DNA of 64,000 bases from Mesorhizobium liriopis (GCF_024053505.1 NZ_JAMXQS010000001.1:186001-250000), one strand, 5' to 3'; shown: positions 26,699 through 36,490, numbered from the stretch's first letter. Notes: generated by a model from the letters alone, not told the origin. Made by a program: numbers and translations.

Positions 26699-29600
26699 CT
26701 ATTCGTCTCCTCCGTCCTCATCATCCTCACGCCTCGTGGGAGAGCGTGTTGCGTGAAGGCCGAGGCGGACTTCCTCAGCATGGCGCTCAGCGTTGAGTTC
26801 GAGCAGGCGGGCGAGCACCTCGTCGCGGAAGGCGTTGGGCCAAAAGAGACGGCCCTGGTAGGTGTGATCGTCCTCGGTGTCGGGCGTGAGGAACGCGGGC
26901 GCGGCCCGGTCGGCGAGGTCATCCCAACCGTAGGCGCGTAGCACGACGCGGTCCATGTCGGCGTGGAGATCGCGCAAGGCGGTGAGGTCGGGGGCGTTAT
27001 CACGCGCGTCGTGAAAGCGGTTGTAGGTCTTGGTCATGCCCTCGTTGCGGGCGATCATCAGGGTGGCGCGGTGGTCGTAGTAGGCTTGGCCCGCCGCCTC
27101 CAACGCGGAGTCGATCTCGAAGTTTTCGGGAAAGGGGAAGGTCTCGAAGCAGTCGGAGGGGGCATAGCGTAGCCTGTCCTCAAGGGTGGACGAGAAGAAC
27201 CGCGCCCAGATTTCGTGGACGCGGGATTGTAGAGCAGCGAAGGGGGCGAGATTGGGGAAGGCGAAGATTGCGAGCGTGTTCGCGTAGTTCATTCCAGAAG
27301 TGAGCTGCGTGAAAGCCATGTGAGGTGCAGCCCCACAATTCGTAGAGAGAACGCGCTGCATTCCATCGGTTGCGCGGAGTAGCCCTGGCGTCCGCCGAGT
27401 GTAGCGCCACCAGATTTCTCGCCTAGATCGGTCTGGATTATTTGCTCTCTCTGGTAAGACCAGCCGCTCCACGACCTCTAGCAGGTCGGGCCAATCTGCC
27501 GCCACTGGGTCGGGATAGTCGGCTGAAACTATGCCCAAGCGTAGCTTCGCTCGCTGCGTTTCTTCAGTGAGTTGGCGCCACGGATACATCGCCGCTGGGT
27601 CGCGGCGCAGCGGGAAATCTTCGAAGTCGATGGCAAAGCGGTGGTGCGCGTGGGTAGGCGAATTGTTTACCTCCTCGCCGCCGAGATAGGGTTTGATTCG
27701 CTCGGCATTTCGCTCATCCCTCGCGAGTAGTTCGTGCATCCGCGCAATCGGCTCCGACGTGCCCTTGGCCGCCGCCACGTCGTCGAAAGTGAAGCCCATG
27801 CCGAGCAAGATGGAGCCTTGGAATGCCTTCCTGGCGTTCGCCGCCAACCGCTCGGGCGAGCCGTCCATCGCGCCTTCCACGAGGTAGGCCGAGACACGCG
27901 ACGTCCGGCGGCCGTCTAGGATGGGCAGCGTCTCCCCACCATTCCTTGCGCTGGCTACGGTTGGTGTAAGAACAAAACGCCGTCCCTCCTTGGCCACATG
28001 CACGACGGAAACAATCACCGCTGCCTCACCAGGCCATGGCTCCCGCTTCTTGGCGTGGGTGATGCGGCCGCCCATGCCCAAGATTGCGGCCAAACCTGTC
28101 GCGCGTGTGTCGCCCTGGCCGATGGTGTTGGTCGCGATCAGGCCAAAGCAGCCACCTGAGCGCAGAAGCACGAACGCCCGGCGAAAGAAATGTGCCACGA
28201 GGTCGGCGTTGCCGTGCGCACCTTCGTGCATCACCTTGAACCAATCGAGAAAGCCGTCGCGGTTGGCGGCGACCGTCGTGTTCTTGCCGGCGAAAGGCGG
28301 GTTGCCTACGATCGCGTCAAAGCCCGGATTGTCTCGCGAGAAAACCTCGGGAAACTCCAGTTCCCAGTGAAACGGCCGGATCGGATGCTCGCCGTGCCGA
28401 AGCGTGGTGGCAACCGCTGCGATCTTCTCCTCGTTTGCATTGCCGCTCATGCCGCTGAGAAGGCCTTCGACCTCCTGGCGCCTGAGCTCACGCGCCCGCG
28501 GTTTGTTCGCTGCGAAGAAGGCGGCGACGATCGCGTCGCCATACATGCGGGGCTCGTCGAGCCGCCGCTCCACCGTCCGGTGACGCGCTTCCTGTATGGC
28601 GCGAGCCGTGTCGTCGGGCGCGAACTGGATGTCGCGACGGCCAGTGGCCGCCTCGTTGATCTTGCCGCGCACGAGGCCCTTCAGCAGCGGCAACGGCGGC
28701 TTGGAAAGGTCCCAATGCGCCGCTTCGATCTGAGCGCGCGACAGCCCTACTAGGCTGTCGCCGCACTTCACGGCGTGGTCAAGGAAGGTGAACTCGTGGC
28801 GGGCGGCGAGCGTGGCGAGCCAGAGCGAGAGCTTTGCGAGGTCCACCGCCATCGGGTTCTTGTCCACGCCATAGAGGGCACGCTGCGCCACTAGGCGGCG
28901 GGCGTGCAGGGCCTCGTCTTCGTCGGCAGGGATAGCAGGCTTAAGCGCGGGGTGATGGCCCCAGGCTTTTTCGAGACGCTCGCCCAGCTGCCGGCAGGCC
29001 TCTACCAGGAAAGCGCCGGAGCCGCAGGCGGGATCGCAGACCTTGATGTCGAGCACCTGGTCGGGCGTCGCCGCTTCACCGATGCGCTCGAAGGCCGGCT
29101 CCAGCGCGTGTCGCACGATGGGCTCGGTGAGTGCGCGCGGCGTGTAGTGGCTGCCCGAGCGGCGGCGCTCGTCGGTCGGCTGGAGCACCGGGGCGCCCGC
29201 CGCCGTCAGTCCGCCGTCCGGCGAGCCGCGTCTGTCGCGGATGGCAGCGAGCGCCATAGTCAGCTCGTTGAGCGTGGCTGCCTTCTTGATGGCTTCAAGC
29301 CGCTTGCCCGACGGGGCGACGCCTTGTTCCTTGAGCAGCTTCTGGCGCTCCGCTTCCTTCGCTTTCACCAGCGCGCCGGGCGCGACGAAGACAGGCAAGT
29401 CTTTCTCGCCCTTCACCGCTAATACCGGCTCGGGAGCGGGCTCCACCTTGAAGCCCATCACCGTCTCATAGACCGAGCCGATCTGCTCCACGTCCAGCGA
29501 GCGGTAGGAGATGCGCTCCCGCACCCGCTCGCCGGCGAGACTTGGGCCCTCCAGCGTCATCAGCCCTTCGAGGATGTTGAGGATCGCGCCGTCGCGCACA

Positions 29601-30790
29601 GGCAGCACGCGGGCCGCGCCAAGAGCTTCGCTGTCGTCGCGGCCTTCAAGGAACGGGAAGGTGGTGGGGTCGAACAGCTTGCCGCCACGAGCGACGATCC
29701 AATCGCCCAATCCCCCATGCACCATACGGAACAGCGCGAGTAGCCGCCCCCACCCGCCGACGCGTTCATCCATCGTGTCTGCATGCAGCGCGCGGTCTTC
29801 GGCAAGCTTCGCGTAGAGGCCGCGCACGGAGTAGTTCTGCTCGTAGAGCTCGATCGACGCCGGCTCGCGCGAGGCCGGTATCAGGTCGCGGTCCTCGGCG
29901 AAGAGCAGGAACACGAGCCGGAGCAGCGTGGTCAGCAAGCCTTCGTAGAGATGCTCAGAGCGGTCGCGCGCGAGGCGCTCAATGCGCTCGGGGTCTCCGG
30001 CATGCATGGCACGCAGCAGTTCGTGAGCGGCACCCAGCACTTGGCGAGAGAGTGCCGTCGAGACCTCGTTCTGCGCTTCCCGCGAACGGGCGAGGAGGCG
30101 CGGCAGGCGACGCTCTTCTGCTTCCGTAAACAGCCGGGCGTGACCGAGCATCAGCTTGAGCCCGCCGAGCATGGCGCGACCCGCGACAGTCCCGAGGCTC
30201 CGGACGGGAAACGACAGCCAGCCCGAGGTTTCGCCACGCGGAGCGTAGATTATGCGGATCTCCCGGCGATCGACCAACACGCCAATTGAGGCGTTGCGAC
30301 CGTCAGCGTCACGGTTCTCGCGCAAAAGCCGCTCAAATTGCGCGTGAGGCGTTGCCTCCCAACCCGGCAACGCTGCGCGTTGGTCTGCGTCAAGGTCTGG
30401 AAGAAGCTTCACGAGGAGCTGGAACCCGCCCCTGCCGCCTAGTTCACGCACGGCCCAATCTGGCGCGAGGGTCACATCATGCTCGGGCACACGCACGGCG
30501 AGACTGTCCGGCAGTGGCGGCCCGCCGGGGGCGCCAGCGACATGAGCTGCGTCCCAATCCAGGATTTCGTTGAAGAAGCCCCATGGATCGATCAGGGCTG
30601 GCTCGTCGTCATGCCAGTCCTTCTCGTCGCCGAGCAGGTCCTTGACCGCCCGGGTTTCCAGCTCTCGCTGTGGCGGCGGGTAAAGCGTTTCCTCGCGGAT
30701 GATGTTTGGGCCGATGACCAGCCCGACGGAACCGACATGGAGCAGCCATTCAATCTGCGGATCGGCTTGGACGTGAGCGAACGCGTTCAT
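26699..30790 (-). CDS. drmMI: DISARM class 1 adenine-specific DNA methyltransferase DrmMI
   Basis: 1363 residues, the large Eco57I/PglX-like architecture. SAM-binding motif I is VCDPACGSGAFLVEA (about residues 584-598) and catalytic motif IV NPPFAG (about 826), so it is an N6-adenine methylase. An N-terminal region of 500 residues (with IGVLVDRREIRIIYAPRGE) resembles the nuclease-like front part of type IIG enzymes but I see no certain active site. The C-terminal 350 residues would hold target recognition. In DISARM this enzyme marks host DNA as self. ATG overlaps the drmD stop by four bases. Confidence 0.9.
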   Translation of the reverse strand: MNAFAHVQADPQIEWLLHVGSVGLVIGPNIIREETLYPPPQRELETRAVKDLLGDEKDWHDDEPALIDPWGFFNEILDWDAAHVAGAPGGPPLPDSLAVRVPEHDVTLAPDWAVRELGGRGGFQLLVKLLPDLDADQRAALPGWEATPHAQFERLLRENRDADGRNASIGVLVDRREIRIIYAPRGETSGWLSFPVRSLGTVAGRAMLGGLKLMLGHARLFTEAEERRLPRLLARSREAQNEVSTALSRQVLGAAHELLRAMHAGDPERIERLARDRSEHLYEGLLTTLLRLVFLLFAEDRDLIPASREPASIELYEQNYSVRGLYAKLAEDRALHADTMDERVGGWGRLLALFRMVHGGLGDWIVARGGKLFDPTTFPFLEGRDDSEALGAARVLPVRDGAILNILEGLMTLEGPSLAGERVRERISYRSLDVEQIGSVYETVMGFKVEPAPEPVLAVKGEKDLPVFVAPGALVKAKEAERQKLLKEQGVAPSGKRLEAIKKAATLNELTMALAAIRDRRGSPDGGLTAAGAPVLQPTDERRRSGSHYTPRALTEPIVRHALEPAFERIGEAATPDQVLDIKVCDPACGSGAFLVEACRQLGERLEKAWGHHPALKPAIPADEDEALHARRLVAQRALYGVDKNPMAVDLAKLSLWLATLAARHEFTFLDHAVKCGDSLVGLSRAQIEAAHWDLSKPPLPLLKGLVRGKINEAATGRRDIQFAPDDTARAIQEARHRTVERRLDEPRMYGDAIVAAFFAANKPRARELRRQEVEGLLSGMSGNANEEKIAAVATTLRHGEHPIRPFHWELEFPEVFSRDNPGFDAIVGNPPFAGKNTTVAANRDGFLDWFKVMHEGAHGNADLVAHFFRRAFVLLRSGGCFGLIATNTIGQGDTRATGLAAILGMGGRITHAKKREPWPGEAAVIVSVVHVAKEGRRFVLTPTVASARNGGETLPILDGRRTSRVSAYLVEGAMDGSPERLAANARKAFQGSILLGMGFTFDDVAAAKGTSEPIARMHELLARDERNAERIKPYLGGEEVNNSPTHAHHRFAIDFEDFPLRRDPAAMYPWRQLTEETQRAKLRLGIVSADYPDPVAADWPDLLEVVERLVLPERANNPDRSRREIWWRYTRRTPGLLRATDGMQRVLSTNCGAAPHMAFTQLTSGMNYANTLAIFAFPNLAPFAALQSRVHEIWARFFSSTLEDRLRYAPSDCFETFPFPENFEIDSALEAAGQAYYDHRATLMIARNEGMTKTYNRFHDARDNAPDLTALRDLHADMDRVVLRAYGWDDLADRAAPAFLTPDTEDDHTYQGRLFWPNAFRDEVLARLLELNAERHAEEVRLGLHATRSPTRREDDEDGGDE

Positions 30791-33700
30791 GCCTGCCTCG
30801 GCGAGAGATAAACGATGCCAAGCGGCTCCAGCCGCTCGGCAAGGATGGCGAGCGAAGCAGCGATCCGAGTCGGCTCTTGCGTGAGCTCCCGCTCGATGCT
30901 TTCCAGCCGGGTAGTCCAGTGCCGGCGATCCGCCTCGCGCTGTCGCCGCTCCCGCGCGTCGGCAAGGTCGAACTCGAGCTGCAGCGCGTTCCTGTCATTG
31001 GCCAAAGCACGGATGCGGTCGCGCTGGGCGGTCAGCAGCGCCTCTAGCGAGGCGGCCTCGCGCTGTGCGAGCTCTGCCAAGTCTCTTGCAGCGATCGCGG
31101 CTGCATCCTTTGCTCGGGCTTCAAGCGCAGGACGTAAGCCAGCGAGGTCCTCCTTCACGCTGCTAAGCAGCTTCTGCACGATCTCCCGCGGCGGAACGGA
31201 TGCGCCGTTCAAGCCCTCTTCCAACGCCTCGAGCGTGGTCTGCTCGCCACGCTCGCCTAGCGGTCGCAGACTACTTTCACTCTTGATCGCGGTGATAACG
31301 ATAATCTCTTCGTGCAGGCGCGCCGCGGCAGGCCCGTAGAGTGCCAGCCGGCCAACTAGCACGACACGTGTTTGCGAGCCGGGGCCGTAGATCACGCTGG
31401 CGCGGTTCAGGCCGGCTTGGAAACCGTGGCTCACGAAACGGTTGATCAGCCGTCGCACTAAGCGATGCTCGAGGTGAACGTGCACGACTCCATCGGCGTC
31501 GCGCCCGTCAGGCAGCACCGGAGCGTCGAAGCTGATGGCGCGAATGGGTTTGTTCGCACGCCATTCCACGAGCTGCTTCGGCTTTGGCGGTCGGCCTTCG
31601 CGCAACTCGTCGAACAACTCGTTCCAGCTGTGGTCGCGCGTGAATGCGGGAAGCGTGGGGTCGAGCCGAAAAGCGTGCCCGATTGGAGCGTCTGTAGCCG
31701 GCGCGAGCGGCACGCCATCGCGCTTAAGCGCCGTTTCGACCACACCTTTGAGCTCGTCCGGCTCGATGCCCACCCGCTTGCGGGCACTCTCCAGATCGCG
31801 GTCGAGCAGGGCGAGCTCGCGCTTCAGCCGAGCAAGGCGGCGGTCTGTCCCGTCGGCCATCTCCTGCCGCGCTAGGCGGGCGGCGGCATCACCTTCCTCC
31901 CCCTCGATGTCTAGTGTTAGCCGCTCGACCGTGCCCCGCGCGATGCCGCCCGCTTTGAGGCGTTTCTCGACGCGCTCGCTCAAGACCTGCCCAGCAGAAC
32001 CAAGCTGCTCGCGGATCGTCTCGGTCTTGCGGACGAGAGCCTGCAACACGCGATCCTCCGGCCGCTGGCGATAAAAGAAGTAGCGGCAGGTGACGACAGG
32101 CGACGGCTGGAGCTTGCGGTCGATGCGCCCATTGCGCTGTTCGAGCCTGGAAGGATTCCAGGGCAGATCGACGTGGATCAGGTCGTGGCAACGCGTCTGG
32201 AGGTTGATGCCTTCGCGGGCGGCGTCCGTGCACAGCATGATGCGGACCGGTTCGCGTGCAGGGTCGGTGTTGAAGGCGAGCTTCACAGCTTCACGGCGGT
32301 CGGCGCTTGTCAGGCCGGTGAAGGTGAGAATCCGCTCCCGGCCGCGGTCAGTGTCCTCGAATTCGGCGATGAGCTGGCGCTCCAGCCAGATCCTTGTGTC
32401 CTCCCATTCTGTGAAAAGGATCAGGCGGCGATCGCACCAGTTCCTCTCGCCCGCCATCATATTGGTGCGGATCCACTCTACCAGCCAGCGGATGCGCGCG
32501 TCCGGGCGGCGCTCATTGGCACTTGCAACGACGAGCATCGACTCCACCTGAGCGATGGCACCGTCGAGGCTCTGAATCGCAGGAGCGACGCTTTGCGTCG
32601 CGGCGTCTGCGATCTCGTCCTCCTGCACCTGGAGCGCCGTTAAGAGGTCGGCCTCGGACGCGTAGTCATTTGCCTCATCGGGCTGTGACGGGAAGGCCAA
32701 CAATGCGGCCACCGGGGCCGGCTGGTTGCGGAGTGGTCGGTCTCGATGACGCTTCAACGTTTCGAGGTGCCGTCGCAACGTGCGCGCGAAAGCCGGGATG
32801 GATGAAAGAAGCCGCTGCTGCAGCCCCGACATCAGGAACCGGGCCTGCCCGAGCGCCGTGCCCTGCAGGCCTGTCTCGCACCAGGAACGATAACGCTCCA
32901 GCATTTCCGACAGGATAAGCTCCGGCGCGTCGGCCGGCAGGCCATCAATCAAAATTGGCTCGACACGTCGCTCGGGGAACTTTGACACTTTGAGCTTGAG
33001 AAGATCGCTTTTGAGGCGCCGCACCATCACGGGCTCCAAGTCATCCGGTTCGACCGGGACGCCGCGGGTGAAGCGTTGCGGATCAAGGATCTCGAGTAGC
33101 GACGAGAAGCTGTTGGAGTGACCATTGTGCGGTGTGGCAGACAGGAACAGGCGGTGCTCGAATCGCTCCGCCAAGCCGCGGATCGCACGCGTGAATTGAC
33201 TGTCTGTAGCGTAGGCAATTCCGCTCGCCGGGGCCGCATGATGCGCCTCGTCGAGGATCAGCATAGCACGCGGACGGAAGTTCCCGAGCTGTGCTTCAAG
33301 GCCGTCGCGGTAAATCTCGTCGCCAAGCAGGCTGTGCGAGATGATGAAGCGTGAGCCGACTGTCCATGGGTTGGCCGAAAAGCCATGAGCGCGTCGAACG
33401 CTTGCAAGGTAGTCGCGGTCGACAATGGTGAAGCTCAGACCAAATTTCTGGGCGAGCTCGTCCTGCCACTGTGCCGTCATTGCTGCCGGTGCGGACACAA
33501 CAATGTAGTCGATGCGCCGACGTAAGAGGAGCTCGCGAAGCACCAACCCGGCCTCAACAGTCTTGCCGAGACCAACATCGTCGGCGATCAAGAGGTTTAC
33601 ACGCGGAAGGCGAAGCGCTTTGGCGAGTGGAAGAAGTTGGTAGGGATCAAGCCTGATTCCTGCTCTAAATGGGGCTTGAAACAAATTTCGGTCTGCTGCC

Positions 33701-33978
33701 GTAGATGACCGCCATTTTATAGCCCGCAAATGCGCTGCGAGGACTTGAGGGTTGTCGGGGCCTTCGCGAGCAATCTCGCTCCACATATCATTGGAGAGCC
33801 GGGTGAGATCGAGTTCACCGCCGACGACTGCGCGCAGGCGCTCGCCCTGCGCATCGTCATCCATGCAGGCTAGATCGAGAGTATCGATTCCAAGGCGCCC
33901 GCGTTCGCTGACAGCGGTTTCCACGATCCAACGGCGCCCTCTCACCCGAACGAGATCACCAACTAAAAAATCTGACAT
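30787..33978 (-). CDS. drmD: DISARM class 1 SNF2-family helicase DrmD
   Basis: 1063 residues. SNF2/RapA-like ATPase: Walker A ADDVGLGKTVEAGLVL (about residue 135), DEAH box LILDEAHHA (about 240), FLSATPHNGHSNSF (motif III), and helicase C lobe CTDAAREGINLQ with QRNGRIDRKLQ (about 615). A C-terminal coiled-coil-rich region (residues 700-780 and 930-1040, many Arg/Glu/Leu) follows. DrmD and DrmMI together define class 1 DISARM. First gene of the operon: ATG at 33978 with GGGAGAC upstream. The 180 bases above it hold the presumed operon promoter, which I could not pin down. Confidence 0.9.
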   Translation of the reverse strand: MSDFLVGDLVRVRGRRWIVETAVSERGRLGIDTLDLACMDDDAQGERLRAVVGGELDLTRLSNDMWSEIAREGPDNPQVLAAHLRAIKWRSSTAADRNLFQAPFRAGIRLDPYQLLPLAKALRLPRVNLLIADDVGLGKTVEAGLVLRELLLRRRIDYIVVSAPAAMTAQWQDELAQKFGLSFTIVDRDYLASVRRAHGFSANPWTVGSRFIISHSLLGDEIYRDGLEAQLGNFRPRAMLILDEAHHAAPASGIAYATDSQFTRAIRGLAERFEHRLFLSATPHNGHSNSFSSLLEILDPQRFTRGVPVEPDDLEPVMVRRLKSDLLKLKVSKFPERRVEPILIDGLPADAPELILSEMLERYRSWCETGLQGTALGQARFLMSGLQQRLLSSIPAFARTLRRHLETLKRHRDRPLRNQPAPVAALLAFPSQPDEANDYASEADLLTALQVQEDEIADAATQSVAPAIQSLDGAIAQVESMLVVASANERRPDARIRWLVEWIRTNMMAGERNWCDRRLILFTEWEDTRIWLERQLIAEFEDTDRGRERILTFTGLTSADRREAVKLAFNTDPAREPVRIMLCTDAAREGINLQTRCHDLIHVDLPWNPSRLEQRNGRIDRKLQPSPVVTCRYFFYRQRPEDRVLQALVRKTETIREQLGSAGQVLSERVEKRLKAGGIARGTVERLTLDIEGEEGDAAARLARQEMADGTDRRLARLKRELALLDRDLESARKRVGIEPDELKGVVETALKRDGVPLAPATDAPIGHAFRLDPTLPAFTRDHSWNELFDELREGRPPKPKQLVEWRANKPIRAISFDAPVLPDGRDADGVVHVHLEHRLVRRLINRFVSHGFQAGLNRASVIYGPGSQTRVVLVGRLALYGPAAARLHEEIIVITAIKSESSLRPLGERGEQTTLEALEEGLNGASVPPREIVQKLLSSVKEDLAGLRPALEARAKDAAAIAARDLAELAQREAASLEALLTAQRDRIRALANDRNALQLEFDLADARERRQREADRRHWTTRLESIERELTQEPTRIAASLAILAERLEPLGIVYLSPRQA

Positions 33979-34161
33979 AGCGGCGGTCTCCCATCCACGA
34001 GCAAAGCTAGCGAATACAACCGAGCCGCTGCAACTGTGACTACACGCACCTCGCTGTTACGCAAGGGCAGTGATTAACCTGTCGTGCGCATTGTGTCTCA
34101 TTCTGGAGCCGACCCCAGCGTGATCGCGTCCACAGGAGTTGAAGAGGCGAAAAACTGGAGA

Positions 34162-35022
34162 TCAGACATCACAACGCCGCACTTTCTTTTCTCGGGTCCG
34201 CAGGCTTCCCCAATATCCCTTTGCTGCCCTTTGCAGCTCTCGCGTCGAAGAAAGCACTGACTTGATGCCCAGGATCCTCTTAGTCTTCGAAACTGTCTTA
34301 TCGAGGTAGTTGGCCCAACCATCCCCACTCCAAAGCGGTCGCAGATCAGCTTGCCGCTCAGAGTGTGCTGCGCCCCAAGTGCCGCCTGCATCCTTCAATG
34401 CCTGCATTGCTTGCCTCGACAGGCTACTGTCGATGAAGATGATGCCATGAATATGAAGGCGGTCAGCCTCTGTGAACTCGACCACGAAGGCGAACTCGGC
34501 TGGAACCATTAGGTGACGTAGGATCGCTTTAGTGAGGCGCTCGTGAAGGAAGCTTTTTGCTTTCGTAGGCTTCACCATCGCTTTAGCTTCGATGTCGCGC
34601 CCAAGATTAAGGCTGAATGCCAGCACCGGCCGGGTCTCATCCCACACCCGTGCCATGGCCTTCATCTTGAGAACGTCACCGGTGTCGCGCCATGCTGCCA
34701 GTCGACGAGTGTCTCGTGCGTCGGCCCTCCCGCGCTTTGAGAGCTTTCCGCCTTTGTCTGCACGCGCCTGAGAGGTGGCAGAAGGAGAGATGGGTGCAGC
34801 AACTAAACCGAATCCAGGTCGCGCGTGGCGGCGTGGATCGAGCTTCTGCATCGTCCGAGCGTTACGCGCGTCACGCTCAACTGATTTCCTTGGTCTTTTC
34901 GCCCTGCGGCCGGTGCGGGATGTGGTTCGGTCACTGCGTTGCTGTCCGGCTGATGGGGCGCTCCAACGGCCAGCCCGTGCATAATTTTGCGCGTTCTGCT
35001 CTGCAGTCATCGGCACGCCCAT
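34162..35022 (-). CDS. Putative HUH-type rolling-circle replication initiator
   Basis: 286 residues. The N-terminal 100 residues are basic and probably disordered. After that come the three motifs of HUH endonucleases: a hydrophobic-Ser-Leu-Asn strand (LAFSLNLG, about 134-141), HUH motif LHIHGIIFI (His190, His192) and a YxxK motif (NYLDK, Tyr239 and Lys242). This order and spacing fit Rep proteins of rolling-circle plasmids or ssDNA phages. Tyr would make the 5'-phosphotyrosine nick. Start 35022 or 35010 are both possible. It is adjacent to the defence operon and to the repeat-rich noncoding region at 35.6-36.5 kb. The assignment rests on motifs only. Confidence 0.6.
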   Translation of the reverse strand: MGVPMTAEQNAQNYARAGRWSAPSAGQQRSDRTTSRTGRRAKRPRKSVERDARNARTMQKLDPRRHARPGFGLVAAPISPSATSQARADKGGKLSKRGRADARDTRRLAAWRDTGDVLKMKAMARVWDETRPVLAFSLNLGRDIEAKAMVKPTKAKSFLHERLTKAILRHLMVPAEFAFVVEFTEADRLHIHGIIFIDSSLSRQAMQALKDAGGTWGAAHSERQADLRPLWSGDGWANYLDKTVSKTKRILGIKSVLSSTRELQRAAKGYWGSLRTREKKVRRCDV

Positions 35023-35198
35023 CCCGGTTGAATCAGGAGGCGCAGTAGTCGTGAAGCCAGCACCAACGCGGGGTGCGTTGCTCGGGCAGAGCGCAGCCGA
35101 AAGGGTGGCGCCAGAAGCGCAGGCATTTTGGACATGGGGATCATCGAAAAGGCTGGGCTGCGGCAGACCAGTGTCGCCGCGGCTGTCAGGTTAAAGCA

Positions 35199-35645
35199 TC
35201 AAATTGCAGAGACGTCGGCGGCATGGCGGAGCAGCGCTGCCAATTCGACCGCCACACATCGCGCCATCATCCGACTTGCACCAGTCAGGCTGCAGCGGAT
35301 TCGCACGCCTGGACCGCGGCGCTCGAACAGCAGGTCGGCAACGACTAGCGTTGAAGACGGCTTCGAAGCAGGAGGTTGAACGCTCAAGCCCTCCAGAGTG
35401 TCTGCTGCCTGACGCGCCGTTTCCAAACTCCACCGACGATGGATACCGGCATCTGCACACTCGAAGATGACGGCTTGCTCATCGCTTTTGACCCTCCAGC
35501 AAGGCAGCTCGAGAGGCAGGCGGCGAGATAGAGCTTCAGCCTTGACGAGTTTAGACACGAGGTCGACGATCGACAGTCCGGACAGATCAGCAAGGCGCAT
35601 GACCTGTAGGTAGATTTCTTGCGGTAGCCCAATGGTGCGAGCCAT
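35199..35645 (-). CDS. Island-encoded 148-residue protein of unknown function
   Basis: Not recognised. The N-terminal 50 residues are helical and hydrophobic-patterned (TIGLPQEIYLQVMRLADLSGLSI), somewhat like a ribbon-helix-helix or small DNA-binding front. The C-terminal half is mixed alpha/beta. The gene is believed real because ATG at 35645 is preceded by AGGAGA at ideal spacing and the gene is on the same strand as its island neighbours. It lies upstream of the HUH-motif gene with a 176-base gap and may be co-transcribed with it. Confidence 0.55.
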   Translation of the reverse strand: MARTIGLPQEIYLQVMRLADLSGLSIVDLVSKLVKAEALSRRLPLELPCWRVKSDEQAVIFECADAGIHRRWSLETARQAADTLEGLSVQPPASKPSSTLVVADLLFERRGPGVRIRCSLTGASRMMARCVAVELAALLRHAADVSAI

Positions 35646-36490
35646 CTGCTTTTCTCCTGAGCATGTTCAATTGATGCTTTAGTGTAGGAGAAGACCCTTC
35701 TGCCGTCGGGTTGTTTATTTTCAATCGGGACACTTGACGATGGTTGGGTCACCGATTGCGAAAAATGCGCATTGGTCGGGAGCTTGATGGCCTTAGCTGC
35801 GCAGGACAGCCGACAGATGTAGATGCATACGTCGTCCGAGTGCGCAGCAATCGACCTTGGTGGGTTACTGGTCAGAAAACTTGAACGAGACCAGCACCCC
35901 AACCCACTGCTGCTTCAGACAACGCAGTGCAGGCGTCTTGTGCTAAGGAGCTAAGCCGGAGCAGGTTTGCTGGAGGCATGCATATCGTCGAGTTCGCCAT
36001 GCTCTCGTAACGTGTGCATCACGAGCGGAAGATTGAGCTCAGGCCCGAACTTTACAGTTTCTTGTCAAAAATTCAAAAAACGCGGAATCGGCCCTTAGAT
36101 GTAAAGATAGTGCCAAGATAGTGCCAAGATAGTGCAAAGAAGAGAGTTATTTCGGGAAACACGTTTGACAGAGAGTGTAAAGAATGGGGCTTGTAGAGAG
36201 GGGTCTGTCCAGCCCTATCTTTACACTTTCTTTACACACGGTATGGTTGTCCTCCCGCGAGGAGCGGAGGGTAAACGCTCATTTCTGTCGGCAGCGGGAG
36301 GCATCCGGATCGTAGTTGCTGCCCATTCCTAGGACATCGCTGTTTTATGGATGGCCCAGCATCGCCACGTATTCGAACAGAGGTTCGATGAGTCCCGCGA
36401 GGGGGACTCAGCCGTTTCCAGTTGCGCCACCAGCATGTTGATCCTTCATGCCAGGTAAACAAGATCCGGCGCACAGGGCGAGCACTACGA
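35646..36490. other. AT-rich noncoding region with direct repeats and hairpins (candidate origin or recombination control region)
   Basis: No convincing gene in 845 bases. Contents: three 11-bp direct repeats at 36104-36136; four TGTAAAGA/TCTTTACA octamers near 36099, 36175, 36221 and 36230, in both orientations; a long-range pair CCTCCCGC (36251-36258) with GCGGGAGG (36294-36301); and a perfect 8-bp hairpin TGAGTCCC/GGGACTCA at 36389-36410. Such clusters next to a Rep-like gene and an integrase are typical of origins or of integrase arm regions. A noncoding RNA over 36250-36410 is another possibility. Base composition is visibly more AT-rich than the chromosome. Confidence 0.5.
36104..36136 (+). 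repeat. Three tandem 11-bp direct repeats (iteron-like)
   Basis: AAGATAGTGCC at 36104 and 36115, then AAGATAGTGCA at 36126. The 11-bp period places each copy on one face of the helix, as for protein-binding iterons. A TGTAAAGA octamer abuts the first copy. Confidence 0.85.

Noticed and set aside
36104-36136. Direct repeats considered as a CRISPR array
   Set aside because: Units are 11 bp, contiguous and without spacers; no cas genes are nearby. No CRISPR array was seen anywhere in the window.
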